Shown here: piece by piece, positions 1 to 8,036 of the stretch
How positions within the stretch are numbered: position 1 is the first letter of the stretch
Layout: each line of letters opens with the position of its first letter
Assembly (NCBI GenBank): GCA_014859215.1
Contig: JACUUS010000004.1
Span: forward strand, 1 to 33,668
Source: Dehalococcoidia bacterium
GTDB lineage: Bacteria > Chloroflexota > Dehalococcoidia > SZUA-161
Reading direction: 5' to 3'
DNA: 33,668 bases
The notes under the pieces: generated by a model
What the model saw: only the letters and a program-made list of their open reading frames with translations
Told to the model about the DNA's origin: nothing
The model's database searches: none
Made by a program: the position numbers and the translations under genes

Positions 1-34
1 TTAATCCACAGTTCCCCCACCAGGGGAACGGAAG

Positions 35-466
35 TCAGGGTCTCTCTTCCTCTTGCAGGGCCTGCCGCAAAGTAGCCAGCGAAAGCTTCGACTTGGGTAT
101 GAATGCGAGCGCGCCCTCGACCTTCGCCATCCTGCTGTAAACACGCTCCTCGTAGGCGCTTGTCACAATGGCCCTTATCTGCGGATAATTATGCTGAACA
201 TAGCGCGCAAGCTCGAGCCCATCCTGTTCAGGCATGTACATGTCGGCGATAATCAGATCGGGTAGAAGTGACTGGATAAGCAAGACGGCTTCCATCCCGC
301 TGCCGGCTTCTCCTACTACCGCGAATTCCTCGCTATGATCCAGCAGGGACCGGAGCCACTTGCGAAATTCGATTTCGTCATCCGCCACCAGAACTCGATA
401 CAACTTGATCCATTCCTGTCTGCAGAGATAGCCATAGAGTATCGCGTTTGCGGAGAAGGGTAACAT
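35..466 (-). CDS. Receiver-only (CheY-like) response regulator
   Basis: Receiver motifs: VLVADDE acidic pair, phospho-acceptor Asp in PDLIIADMYMP, conserved Lys in FIPKSK; no output domain. Start uncertain: an in-frame TTG start (LYRVLVADDE) is possible about 20 codons inside the ORF. Confidence 0.85.
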   Translation of the reverse strand: MLPFSANAILYGYLCRQEWIKLYRVLVADDEIEFRKWLRSLLDHSEEFAVVGEAGSGMEAVLLIQSLLPDLIIADMYMPEQDGLELARYVQHNYPQIRAIVTSAYEERVYSRMAKVEGALAFIPKSKLSLATLRQALQEEERP

Positions 467-493
467 GGTGCTGGCCTGACGAATCCGCCCGGT

Positions 494-1156
494 CTATCTT
501 TGACCGCTTCTTGAGCTTTCCAGATAAAGGAGGGTGGCCTTGACTCTTGCGTGTATGTCCTGCTCGTGGGAAAGATGCAGCTCCTGGTAAATAGCGTTTA
601 TGTAGGTTTCCACCGACTTGCGGGACAGCCTCAACCGTTCCGCGATCGCAGCATTGCTGTAACCCTGCGCGAGCAGTTCCAGTACTTCCTGATGCCTGGG
701 GTTCAACTTGGCCACGGCCGAGCCCTGCCTGGGCCGCAGGCTGGCCACCACCGCCGGATCAAGCACCACCATCCCTGCTCTGCTTCCCTGGATAGCCCTT
801 ACTATAGCGGCAAGGTCCGGCACGGTTTGTTTAAGAAGGTAAGCCCAGCCCTGAATCTGCTCCAGCGGCAGGCTAGTTATGTAGCGCCTTTCCCTGTGCG
901 CCGACAGGATAACAATCCCGGTCTGAGGCCTCTCCTGCTTGATCACCAGCGCGGCAGCGATTCCGTCGAGCTCGCCGGGGAGTTCGATGTCCATGATAAC
1001 AACGTCCGGTTTCTGCTCCCTCGCAAGCTCTATCGCGGTCCTTCCATCCTGGGCCATCCCCACCACATCAAGTCCAGGCTCGATGTCCAGTGTCCTGCCC
1101 AGCAGCTCCCTGAACAGCGCCTCGTCATCCACTATGATGAGCCTTGTCTTGTCCAT
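494..1156 (-). CDS. NarL/FixJ-type response regulator with LuxR C-terminal HTH
   Basis: Receiver LIIVDDEALFRELL, PDVVIMDIELPGELDG, YLLKQ; C-terminal LNPRHQEVLELLAQGYSNAAIAERLRLSRKSVETYINAIYQELHL is a LuxR-type HTH. Confidence 0.93.
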   Translation of the reverse strand: MDKTRLIIVDDEALFRELLGRTLDIEPGLDVVGMAQDGRTAIELAREQKPDVVIMDIELPGELDGIAAALVIKQERPQTGIVILSAHRERRYITSLPLEQIQGWAYLLKQTVPDLAAIVRAIQGSRAGMVVLDPAVVASLRPRQGSAVAKLNPRHQEVLELLAQGYSNAAIAERLRLSRKSVETYINAIYQELHLSHEQDIHARVKATLLYLESSRSGQR

Positions 1157-1196
1157 CCTTGCTCCATTTAAAACCCCAGGGCAGTTCGGCCTATTA

Positions 1197-1231
1197 TGTC
1201 AGGTGCTGACACTTCTGTCCACATAGTGTCA
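1197..1231. promoter_or_regulatory. Overlapping inverted repeats in divergent intergenic region (candidate regulator binding site)
   Basis: TGTCAG-GTG-CTGACA (1197-1211) is a perfect 6-3-6 dyad. TGACACT-N11-AGTGTCA (1207-1213/1225-1231) is a perfect 7-bp-arm dyad sharing the middle half-site. Located between the divergent LuxR-type regulator and the operon. Confidence 0.45.
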
Positions 1232-1431
1232 TCCCTATCCCGCATGGTGTACGCCCCTCTACTTACTCAGGAGACAGCAGCAAAGCAAAACAGGGAGCGG
1301 CACTATATCCAGTCATCCGTTCACGCCTTATCCTCAATAGCGGCACGGTCGACCGCACATCGGTGCGAGCAGTCTAGCAGAATTCTACGCCATTTGCCAG
1401 CAAATCTTTTGGCAATAGAGGTGCTGTTGAT

Positions 1432-2880
1432 ATGATAGGCATAACCTCTTTCGGTGCCTACATCCCCTGGCACCGCATGGACAGGCAACTCTGCGCAAAA
1501 GCCTGGGGCGGGTTCGCCATACCCGGTGAACGGGCCGTGGCCGGTTATGACGAGGATAGCGTCACCATGGCAGTCGAAGCCGCAATTGACTGCCTGGGCC
1601 ACCTGGAACCCGACAAGCTGGACGGCCTCTACTTTGCTACGACCACCTCGCCGTACAAGGAAAAACAGTGTTCAGCGCTCATGGCCCTGGCCCTCAGCCT
1701 GCGCCCCGATGTACGCACCGCGGACATAACTACCTCCCTGCGTTCCGGCACCAGCGCCCTGGCGATGGCTCTTGATTCGGTAAGAGCAGGGAGCCTGAAT
1801 AGCGTACTCGTCGCCGCGGCGGACAGCCGGGTAGCGGCCCCCGCCGGCATGCTCGAGCAGTCTCTTGGCGACGCCGCCGGTGCGGTGCTCATCGGCAATC
1901 ATGATGTGATAGCCGAAATCCAGAGTTCGTACACAATTTCGGATGAACTGGCCGGCAACTGGCGGTCAGAGAACGACACCTTCGTCCGGGCATGGGAAGA
2001 CCGGATGATTATGGATGAAAGCTATTCGCGAGTCATGCCCCAGGCAATCAATGGCCTGTTAGGCAAGTGCGGCCTTTCCGTCAAAGACGTCACAAGAGCC
2101 GTCTTTGATCCGCCGGGAGACATCCGGCGCCACGGCCGAGTAGCTTCTGACTTGGGTTTCGAACCATCACAGGTAACCGATCCCTCTTCGATCTTCATGA
2201 ACGTCGGCCTTCCCGGCTGCGCCATGTCACTCTTGATGCTTGCAGGCGCCCTCGAAAATGCGAGCCCCGGCGACACCATTCTTTTCGCAGGCTATGGCAA
2301 CGGCGCAGATGCGTTCTTGCTCCGGGTAACAGACGACACCCGGGGCCCGGAACAACGGCGCGGGTTCCGGAAACACCTCGCATCAAAGCACATGCTCGAT
2401 AACTACAACAGCTACCTCAGGTGGCGCGACATTGTCCCGGTTGAAGCCGCGCGCCGGTCGGAAAAAGGGCATATCTCCGTCTCCGCAAACTGGCGCGAGC
2501 GCAGGACCCTGCTCGGGCTCTGGGGAATCAAGTGCAGGCGCTGCGGCACCCCGCAGTACGACAGCGGCGCAATTACGACGACTCCTATCCGCGTCTGCGC
2601 CATATGCCAGGCACAGGATGACTTCGATGATTACAGTTTCGCCAGGAAGAAGGCGAAGGTATTCAGCTACACCCAGGACAACCTCGCACCGGCGATAGAT
2701 CCCCCCTCGTCCGTGGTCATGGTGGAGTACGAAGGCGGCGGAAGATCGCTCTTCGACCTTACTGACCGAGTCCCGGAAGAGGTCAAAGTGGGCATGGATG
2801 TAGAGATGGCCTTCAGAAAAGTGTACTTCGACCGGGGTATCAGCAACTACTTCTGGAAAGCCCGACCCATAAGGTGCTAG
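1432..2880 (+). CDS. HMG-CoA-synthase-like (thiolase-fold) protein fused to C-terminal DUF35 Zn-ribbon/OB-fold domain
   Basis: N-terminal two thirds match archaeal-type HMGS layout (ITSFGAYIPWHRM, FATTTSPY, ILFAGYGNGADAFLL). C-terminus has CRRC...CAIC Zn ribbon and the DUF35 OB-fold tail (VMVEYEGGGRSLFDLTDRVPEEVKVGMDVEMAFRKV). Confidence 0.88.
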   Translation: MIGITSFGAYIPWHRMDRQLCAKAWGGFAIPGERAVAGYDEDSVTMAVEAAIDCLGHLEPDKLDGLYFATTTSPYKEKQCSALMALALSLRPDVRTADITTSLRSGTSALAMALDSVRAGSLNSVLVAAADSRVAAPAGMLEQSLGDAAGAVLIGNHDVIAEIQSSYTISDELAGNWRSENDTFVRAWEDRMIMDESYSRVMPQAINGLLGKCGLSVKDVTRAVFDPPGDIRRHGRVASDLGFEPSQVTDPSSIFMNVGLPGCAMSLLMLAGALENASPGDTILFAGYGNGADAFLLRVTDDTRGPEQRRGFRKHLASKHMLDNYNSYLRWRDIVPVEAARRSEKGHISVSANWRERRTLLGLWGIKCRRCGTPQYDSGAITTTPIRVCAICQAQDDFDDYSFARKKAKVFSYTQDNLAPAIDPPSSVVMVEYEGGGRSLFDLTDRVPEEVKVGMDVEMAFRKVYFDRGISNYFWKARPIRC

Positions 2881-2890
2881 GAGGCAAGTC

Positions 2891-4063
2891 ATGCCAGGAA
2901 GCATAAGGGACCGGGTAGCGATTGTAGGCATGGGCTGCACCCGGTTCGGTGAACTCTGGGACAAAGGGCCAAGCGATTTGATCGTCGAGGCGGTGGATGA
3001 AGCCTGCAAAGATGCCGGGCTTGAGATAAAGGATATCCAGGCCGCATGGGGCGGCACCCTTTTCAGCGGCTCCGGAGGCCGCTCCGTAAGCGAACCTCTG
3101 CGGCTGCAATATATCCCTATAACGAGAGTGGAAAACGCGTGTGGTTCGGGGCACGACGCCGTCCGAAACGCCTCATATGCAGTCGCCGCCGGAATCTATG
3201 ACGTCGCGCTTGCCGTGGGTTTTGAGAAGCTCAAGGATGAGGGTACGAGCGGACTGCCGGGCATGGACAACCGCACCCACACTCACGCTGTTGCAACCAT
3301 GCCCGGCATGTTCGCGATGATGGCTACCAGGTATTTCGATCGCTATGGGCTCACTCCGCAGGAGGGAAAGACCATGCTGGCCAAAATATCGGTCAAGAGC
3401 CATCGCAACGGCTCCCTGAACCCGAAGGCCCATTTGAAGAACGTCCTGACCCTGGAAAGGGTGCTGAATGCTCCGATCATCGCCTGGCCGCTGGGCCTTT
3501 TTGACTGCTGCGGCGTTTCGGACGGCGCCGCTGCGGCAATCATAACGCGTGCGGACATGGCCGGTAATTTCCGCTCCGACCCGGTCTATATCAAGGCCCT
3601 TCAAATATGTACCAGCCCCACCTCCGGACGCATCACTTCGGAATATGATTACACGCACGTCGAGGAGGCATACCGGGCTGGAATCGCCGCCTATGCTGAG
3701 GCCGGTGTGAGGGAACCCCGCAAGGAAATCAGCATGGCCGAAGTCCATGACTGCTTCTCCATTACCGAAGCCGTCACTATGGAGGACCTCCAGTTCAGCG
3801 ATAGAGGACGCGTCAAAGAAGACATAGACGCCGGGATGTTCAATCTTGAAGGAGAACTTCCTGTCCAGCCCGACGGGGGTCTAAAATGCTTCGGCCATCC
3901 TATCGGAGCCTCTGGCATACGCATGCTCTACGAACTTTATCTCCAACTCCAGGGCCGAGCTGGCCCGCGCCAGATTGAAGACCCCAAACTGGGCCTCGCC
4001 CATAACATGGGCCACGAACCTTATGCACCTACCGTAAGCGTATGTATTCTCGGCCTCAAGTGA
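2891..4063 (+). CDS. Thiolase family protein (SCP-x-like) with canonical Cys/His/His residues
   Basis: RVENACGSGHDAV (Cys), AEVHDCF (His), GGLKCFGHPIGASG (GHP). Confidence 0.93.
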   Translation: MPGSIRDRVAIVGMGCTRFGELWDKGPSDLIVEAVDEACKDAGLEIKDIQAAWGGTLFSGSGGRSVSEPLRLQYIPITRVENACGSGHDAVRNASYAVAAGIYDVALAVGFEKLKDEGTSGLPGMDNRTHTHAVATMPGMFAMMATRYFDRYGLTPQEGKTMLAKISVKSHRNGSLNPKAHLKNVLTLERVLNAPIIAWPLGLFDCCGVSDGAAAAIITRADMAGNFRSDPVYIKALQICTSPTSGRITSEYDYTHVEEAYRAGIAAYAEAGVREPRKEISMAEVHDCFSITEAVTMEDLQFSDRGRVKEDIDAGMFNLEGELPVQPDGGLKCFGHPIGASGIRMLYELYLQLQGRAGPRQIEDPKLGLAHNMGHEPYAPTVSVCILGLK

Positions 4064-4098
4064 GGGGCTCGACCCGCTGGTAAAAGGAGGTGGTCATT

Positions 4099-5313
4099 TT
4101 GAACTTCACGCTCACTCCCCGTCAGCAGGCGGTGCGGAAAGAGTTTGAAGACTTCTTCCGTGAGGAGATGACGAAAGCGCCTCCGGTAGCAGGAGGCGAA
4201 AACATCTATGACAACGACGACGCATGGGCCTTCCATTGCGATATAGCGAGGAAACTTGGCCAAAGAGGCTGGCTCTCACTTCCCTGGCCCAAACAGTACG
4301 GCGGCCAGGAAGCTCCGATAATAGAACAGCTCCTGTTCAATGAAGTCCGTTCTTACTACAGGGCTCCCGGCGTAGACGTGCAGGGGATAGGCATGCTGGC
4401 TCCCACGTTGCTTGTCTCGGGCAATGAGAATCAGAAGCAGCAACACCTGCCTCCGCTGGCACGCGGGGAGACTACCTGGTGTCAGGGATGGAGCGAGCCA
4501 AATGCCGGCTCCGACCTGGCTTCCCTGACAACCAAAGCCGTGCGGCGCGGCGAAGACTACATCATAAACGGCCAGAAGACCTGGACCAGCGGAGCTCACA
4601 GGGCGCACTGGTGCTTCATGCTCGCCCGGACCGATCCCAACCAGCCGCGCCACCGCGGTCTCTCCTTCTTCCTGTTGGACATGAAAACCCCCGGTATTTC
4701 CCTGCGCCCGTTGAAAGGCATGGACGGCTCACACATGTTCAACGAGATGTTCTTCGACGATGTCCGTGTGCCCGCATCCAACCTCGTCGGCGAAGAAAAC
4801 CGAGGCTGGTACGTGAGCCTGATGACGATGAATTTCGAACGCTCCAGCGTCGGCGCCATGTCAGAGGCAAGACGTGTCGTGGAAGAGCTGGTCCAGTTCT
4901 GCAAAGAGAGCATGTTCGATGGCCGGCCTTTGTCTGAGGACCGCCTGGTGCGCAACCTCCTGGGGCAGATCACAATCGAAATTGACGTAGGGAAGGCTCT
5001 TTCATACCGTGTTGCCGCATTGCAGGAAAAGGGACAGGAGAACGCCCTGGAAGCTGCCATCGCCGCATCAGCAGCGAAGCTGTATGGCAGTGAGCTCGGG
5101 CAGCGCCTTGCCTATACGGGCTGCCGCGTGATGGGCCTTTACGGACAGGTCAAGGGCGGCTCCAGGTGGGCCCCGCTGAGAGGTTACTTCGAAAGCGCTT
5201 ACCAGCAGTGCCTGGGGATGAACATCGCCGCGGGAACGTCGGAGATACAGCGCAATGTCATCGCCGTCCGCGGACTCGACCTTCCCCGCGAGCCGGCACC
5301 GGCGAAGAACTGA
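4099..5313 (+). CDS. Acyl-CoA dehydrogenase family protein
   Basis: LTPRQQAVRKEFEDFFREEM, WCQGWSEPNAGSDLASLTT, GTSEIQRNVIAVRG. ORF track begins at GTG 4090, but SD AAAGGAGG (4083-4090) overlaps that codon and favours TTG 4099. Confidence 0.93.
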   Translation: MNFTLTPRQQAVRKEFEDFFREEMTKAPPVAGGENIYDNDDAWAFHCDIARKLGQRGWLSLPWPKQYGGQEAPIIEQLLFNEVRSYYRAPGVDVQGIGMLAPTLLVSGNENQKQQHLPPLARGETTWCQGWSEPNAGSDLASLTTKAVRRGEDYIINGQKTWTSGAHRAHWCFMLARTDPNQPRHRGLSFFLLDMKTPGISLRPLKGMDGSHMFNEMFFDDVRVPASNLVGEENRGWYVSLMTMNFERSSVGAMSEARRVVEELVQFCKESMFDGRPLSEDRLVRNLLGQITIEIDVGKALSYRVAALQEKGQENALEAAIAASAAKLYGSELGQRLAYTGCRVMGLYGQVKGGSRWAPLRGYFESAYQQCLGMNIAAGTSEIQRNVIAVRGLDLPREPAPAKN

Positions 5314-5349
5314 AGTCCAGAGCAGAATAAATCCTGTAGAGGTGAACCT

Positions 5350-5766
5350 ATGACACAACCCGCTCCCGCATCGCCGCTCTTCTGGCGGTTTAAACCGGAA
5401 GTATTCAGACTCATTGGCATCAAGTGCAAGGACTGCGGTCATATCAGCTATCCCAGGACGAAGATATGTCATGAATGCGGAAGCCTGGAACTCGACGAAT
5501 ATCAACTCGCCAGAGGCGGCACGGTCCACACATACTGCGTAAACTGGGCTCCCCCACCCACCTTCGAAGCGCCCATCATGCCCGTCATAGTCGACCTCGA
5601 TGGAGGCGGCAGGTATCAGGGTCTGATGACTGAGACCGCCGACCCGGAGGAGGTGAAAATTGGGGCCAGGGTCGAAATGGTGTTCAGGAAGCTAACGACC
5701 GACCGGGGTCTCAACGTTTACGGATACAAGTTCCGCCTTAGCGAGGAGGCCGCCGATGAGAGGTAA
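5350..5766 (+). CDS. DUF35 Zn-ribbon/OB-fold acyl-CoA-associated protein
   Basis: CKDC...CHEC ribbon followed by OB-fold; overlaps the next thiolase gene by 11 nt. Confidence 0.92.
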   Translation: MTQPAPASPLFWRFKPEVFRLIGIKCKDCGHISYPRTKICHECGSLELDEYQLARGGTVHTYCVNWAPPPTFEAPIMPVIVDLDGGGRYQGLMTETADPEEVKIGARVEMVFRKLTTDRGLNVYGYKFRLSEEAADER

Positions 5767-6946
5767 AGTCGCTGTAGTCGGCGTCGGGATGATCAAGTTC
5801 GGCGAGCTCTTCGAAAAGAGTCTCGAGACCATGATTCAGGAAGCTTACCTGAACTGCCTGAAGAACGTGGATAAAGGGATCGATCCGGGTGAGATCAAAG
5901 CGGCCTGGTTCGGACAGTGGAGCGGCGGCTTCATCGGGCAGGGAACCCAGAGCGGCCATTCCCTGACGAGTATGATCGGCAATCGCAATATACCCTGCAC
6001 CAGGCTCGAAAATGCCTGCCCCACCGGGGGTGATACTTTCAGACACGCTTGCCTGGGGGTCGCTTCAGGTCTGTATGATGTCGTGCTGGCGCTCGGCGCC
6101 GAGAAGATGAGGGACAAGCCTTCGGCGGAATCGCTGGGCGGAGCGGGAGGAGGCGGGGGCGCAGAGACCGGTTCGCACCCGGCCTGGATGATCGGGCAGG
6201 GCGGACCGGCGATTCAGGCCATGCACGCAACCCGTCAGATGTACCAGCTTGGCTACACCATGGAAGACTTCGCCAGGGTGGCAGTGAAGAACCATCATAA
6301 CGGCAGCTTCTGCCCTTTCGCCCATTACCAGTTCGACATCACGCTTGAACGTGTACTGAACAGTCCCATTATATGCTGGCCGCTTCACCTTTTTGACTGC
6401 TGTCCGCAGACCGATGGGGCGGCAGCGGCAATCGTATGCCGGGCGGACCTTGCCAGCAAATACAGCAACAAGCCCGTATACGTGCTGGGCAGTCATGTCG
6501 GCAACGACCACAACCAGCTCTGGGATCGGAGCAGCTTTGTCGAGCAGCTCTCGACAGTCAAAGCTGCAAAAGGAGCCTTCGAGATGGCCGGCGTCAAGCC
6601 GCGCGATGTTGATTTTGCCGAGCTGCACGACTGTTTTACCAACACCGAACTGATGAATATCGAAGACGTAGGCTTCGTACCTAAGGGCGAGGCCGCCGCC
6701 CGGCTCAAAAACGGCGAGTTCGACATGCAAGGACCGCTCCCCATAAACCCGAGCGGCGGATTGAAGGCGCATGGTCACCCCATCGCAGCCACAGGCCTCG
6801 GTCAGATATACGAGGTCGTTACCCAGCTCCGCGAGGAAGCAGACAAGCGCCAGGTGAAGCTCAAGAATGGAATTGGCCTTCAACACAACGTAGGCGGACC
6901 CGCGTTCGGAGTCGCCGTCGTAAATATCCTGTCTCGCTCCCTATGA
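5756..6946 (+). CDS. Thiolase family protein (SCP-x-like) with canonical Cys/His/His residues
   Basis: RLENACPTGGDTF, AELHDCFTNTELM, GGLKAHGHPIAATG. Confidence 0.93.
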   Translation: MRGKVAVVGVGMIKFGELFEKSLETMIQEAYLNCLKNVDKGIDPGEIKAAWFGQWSGGFIGQGTQSGHSLTSMIGNRNIPCTRLENACPTGGDTFRHACLGVASGLYDVVLALGAEKMRDKPSAESLGGAGGGGGAETGSHPAWMIGQGGPAIQAMHATRQMYQLGYTMEDFARVAVKNHHNGSFCPFAHYQFDITLERVLNSPIICWPLHLFDCCPQTDGAAAAIVCRADLASKYSNKPVYVLGSHVGNDHNQLWDRSSFVEQLSTVKAAKGAFEMAGVKPRDVDFAELHDCFTNTELMNIEDVGFVPKGEAAARLKNGEFDMQGPLPINPSGGLKAHGHPIAATGLGQIYEVVTQLREEADKRQVKLKNGIGLQHNVGGPAFGVAVVNILSRSL

Positions 6947-6966
6947 CCGTGTTAAGGAGGATAACC

Positions 6967-7989
6967 TTGGCTGGAATAATCGGCTACGGGGTATATGTAC
7001 CGAAGTTCAGGCTTGAGCAAAAAGACGCTGCGATGCCGTGGGGAAGCTGGGCGAGCGGTGAAAAGGCGGTTTGCGGGGCGGACGAAGATGTCATAACCAT
7101 GGCCGCCGAGGCTGCGCAGAATGCTGTGAAACATGCAGGAATCGACCCTGCCCGGATCGGTGCCATCCACATCGGTACGGCGTCTTCACCCTATATCGAG
7201 CAGTATATCGCGCCCATACTGGCTGAGACCCTTGGGCTCGGGCCCGCGACCACCATGATTGACTACTCGGGCTCCGTCAATTCCCTGTCAAACGCGGTTC
7301 TCGGTTGCCTCGACGCGATTGCCGCCAAACGGATTGACTGCGGCATTGTTATCGGTGCTGAAGACCGCGCCACAGCACCGGGCACGGAGGGCGATGCGGC
7401 TTTCGGCGCGGGCGCGGTCGCTCTCGTGATCGGCAAGGCCGGCACTATAGCCGACTTTGAAGGCGTTCAGACCTATTCCACGCTGTTTCTCGACAGATGG
7501 CGGGCAGTCAAAGATTCCTGGGTCTCCAACATGAATGATTATCGGTTTGATCGGGAATTTGGCTACCAGAAGCACATTTTCGAAGCCTGCAAAAGCCTGC
7601 TTGCCGAACTGGGGAAGAATGCGGGTGATTACACCCATGTGATTTTCCAGCAGCCTGACGACCGAATAGCGGCCCTACCTGCGAAAGACCTCGGCATTGG
7701 GAAGGGACAGCTTGCGCCCGCTACAGCTTCCATCATAGGGGACCTCGGCTCATGCTCCGCCTTTGTCGGCCTGGCCGGCGTTCTGGACAGGGCCCAGCCG
7801 GGCGAGTCGATTCTCCTGGCTTCCTATGGCGCGGGCGCAAGCAATGCGATGAGCATCAAGGTGACAAATGAAATCACCGCCAAGGCAAATCGAATTGTTC
7901 CTCTGGTAAGGTACATGACGCGGAAGAGGCCCATTACATATACATCTTACCTGAGACTCAAAGAACAGGTCCGGCGGGCTCCTTATTAG
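6967..7989 (+). CDS. HMG-CoA-synthase-like (thiolase-fold) protein, no DUF35 domain
   Basis: GIIGYGVYVPKFRL, IHIGTASSPYIEQ, ILLASYGAGASNAMSI. ORF starts at ATG 6943, but SD AAGGAGG (6954-6960) points to TTG 6967. Confidence 0.87.
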   Translation: MAGIIGYGVYVPKFRLEQKDAAMPWGSWASGEKAVCGADEDVITMAAEAAQNAVKHAGIDPARIGAIHIGTASSPYIEQYIAPILAETLGLGPATTMIDYSGSVNSLSNAVLGCLDAIAAKRIDCGIVIGAEDRATAPGTEGDAAFGAGAVALVIGKAGTIADFEGVQTYSTLFLDRWRAVKDSWVSNMNDYRFDREFGYQKHIFEACKSLLAELGKNAGDYTHVIFQQPDDRIAALPAKDLGIGKGQLAPATASIIGDLGSCSAFVGLAGVLDRAQPGESILLASYGAGASNAMSIKVTNEITAKANRIVPLVRYMTRKRPITYTSYLRLKEQVRRAPY

Positions 7990-8036
7990 CAGGCTCACCT
8001 AGCGGCAGCCCGGTCCAGCAAGGAAAGGGGGCAGTT

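Noticed and set aside
551-1171. 206-aa plus-strand ORF
   Set aside because: Antisense to the LuxR-type response regulator, which has clear family motifs.
2383-3057. 224-aa minus-strand ORF
   Set aside because: Antisense to the DUF35 end of the HMGS-like fusion and the thiolase start; no domain signature.
6065-6886. 273-aa minus-strand ORF
   Set aside because: Antisense to an intact thiolase; no domain signature.
6967-7989. Mevalonate-pathway HMG-CoA synthase
   Set aside because: Catalytic Glu/Cys/His appear substituted and no other mevalonate-pathway enzyme is in the window.
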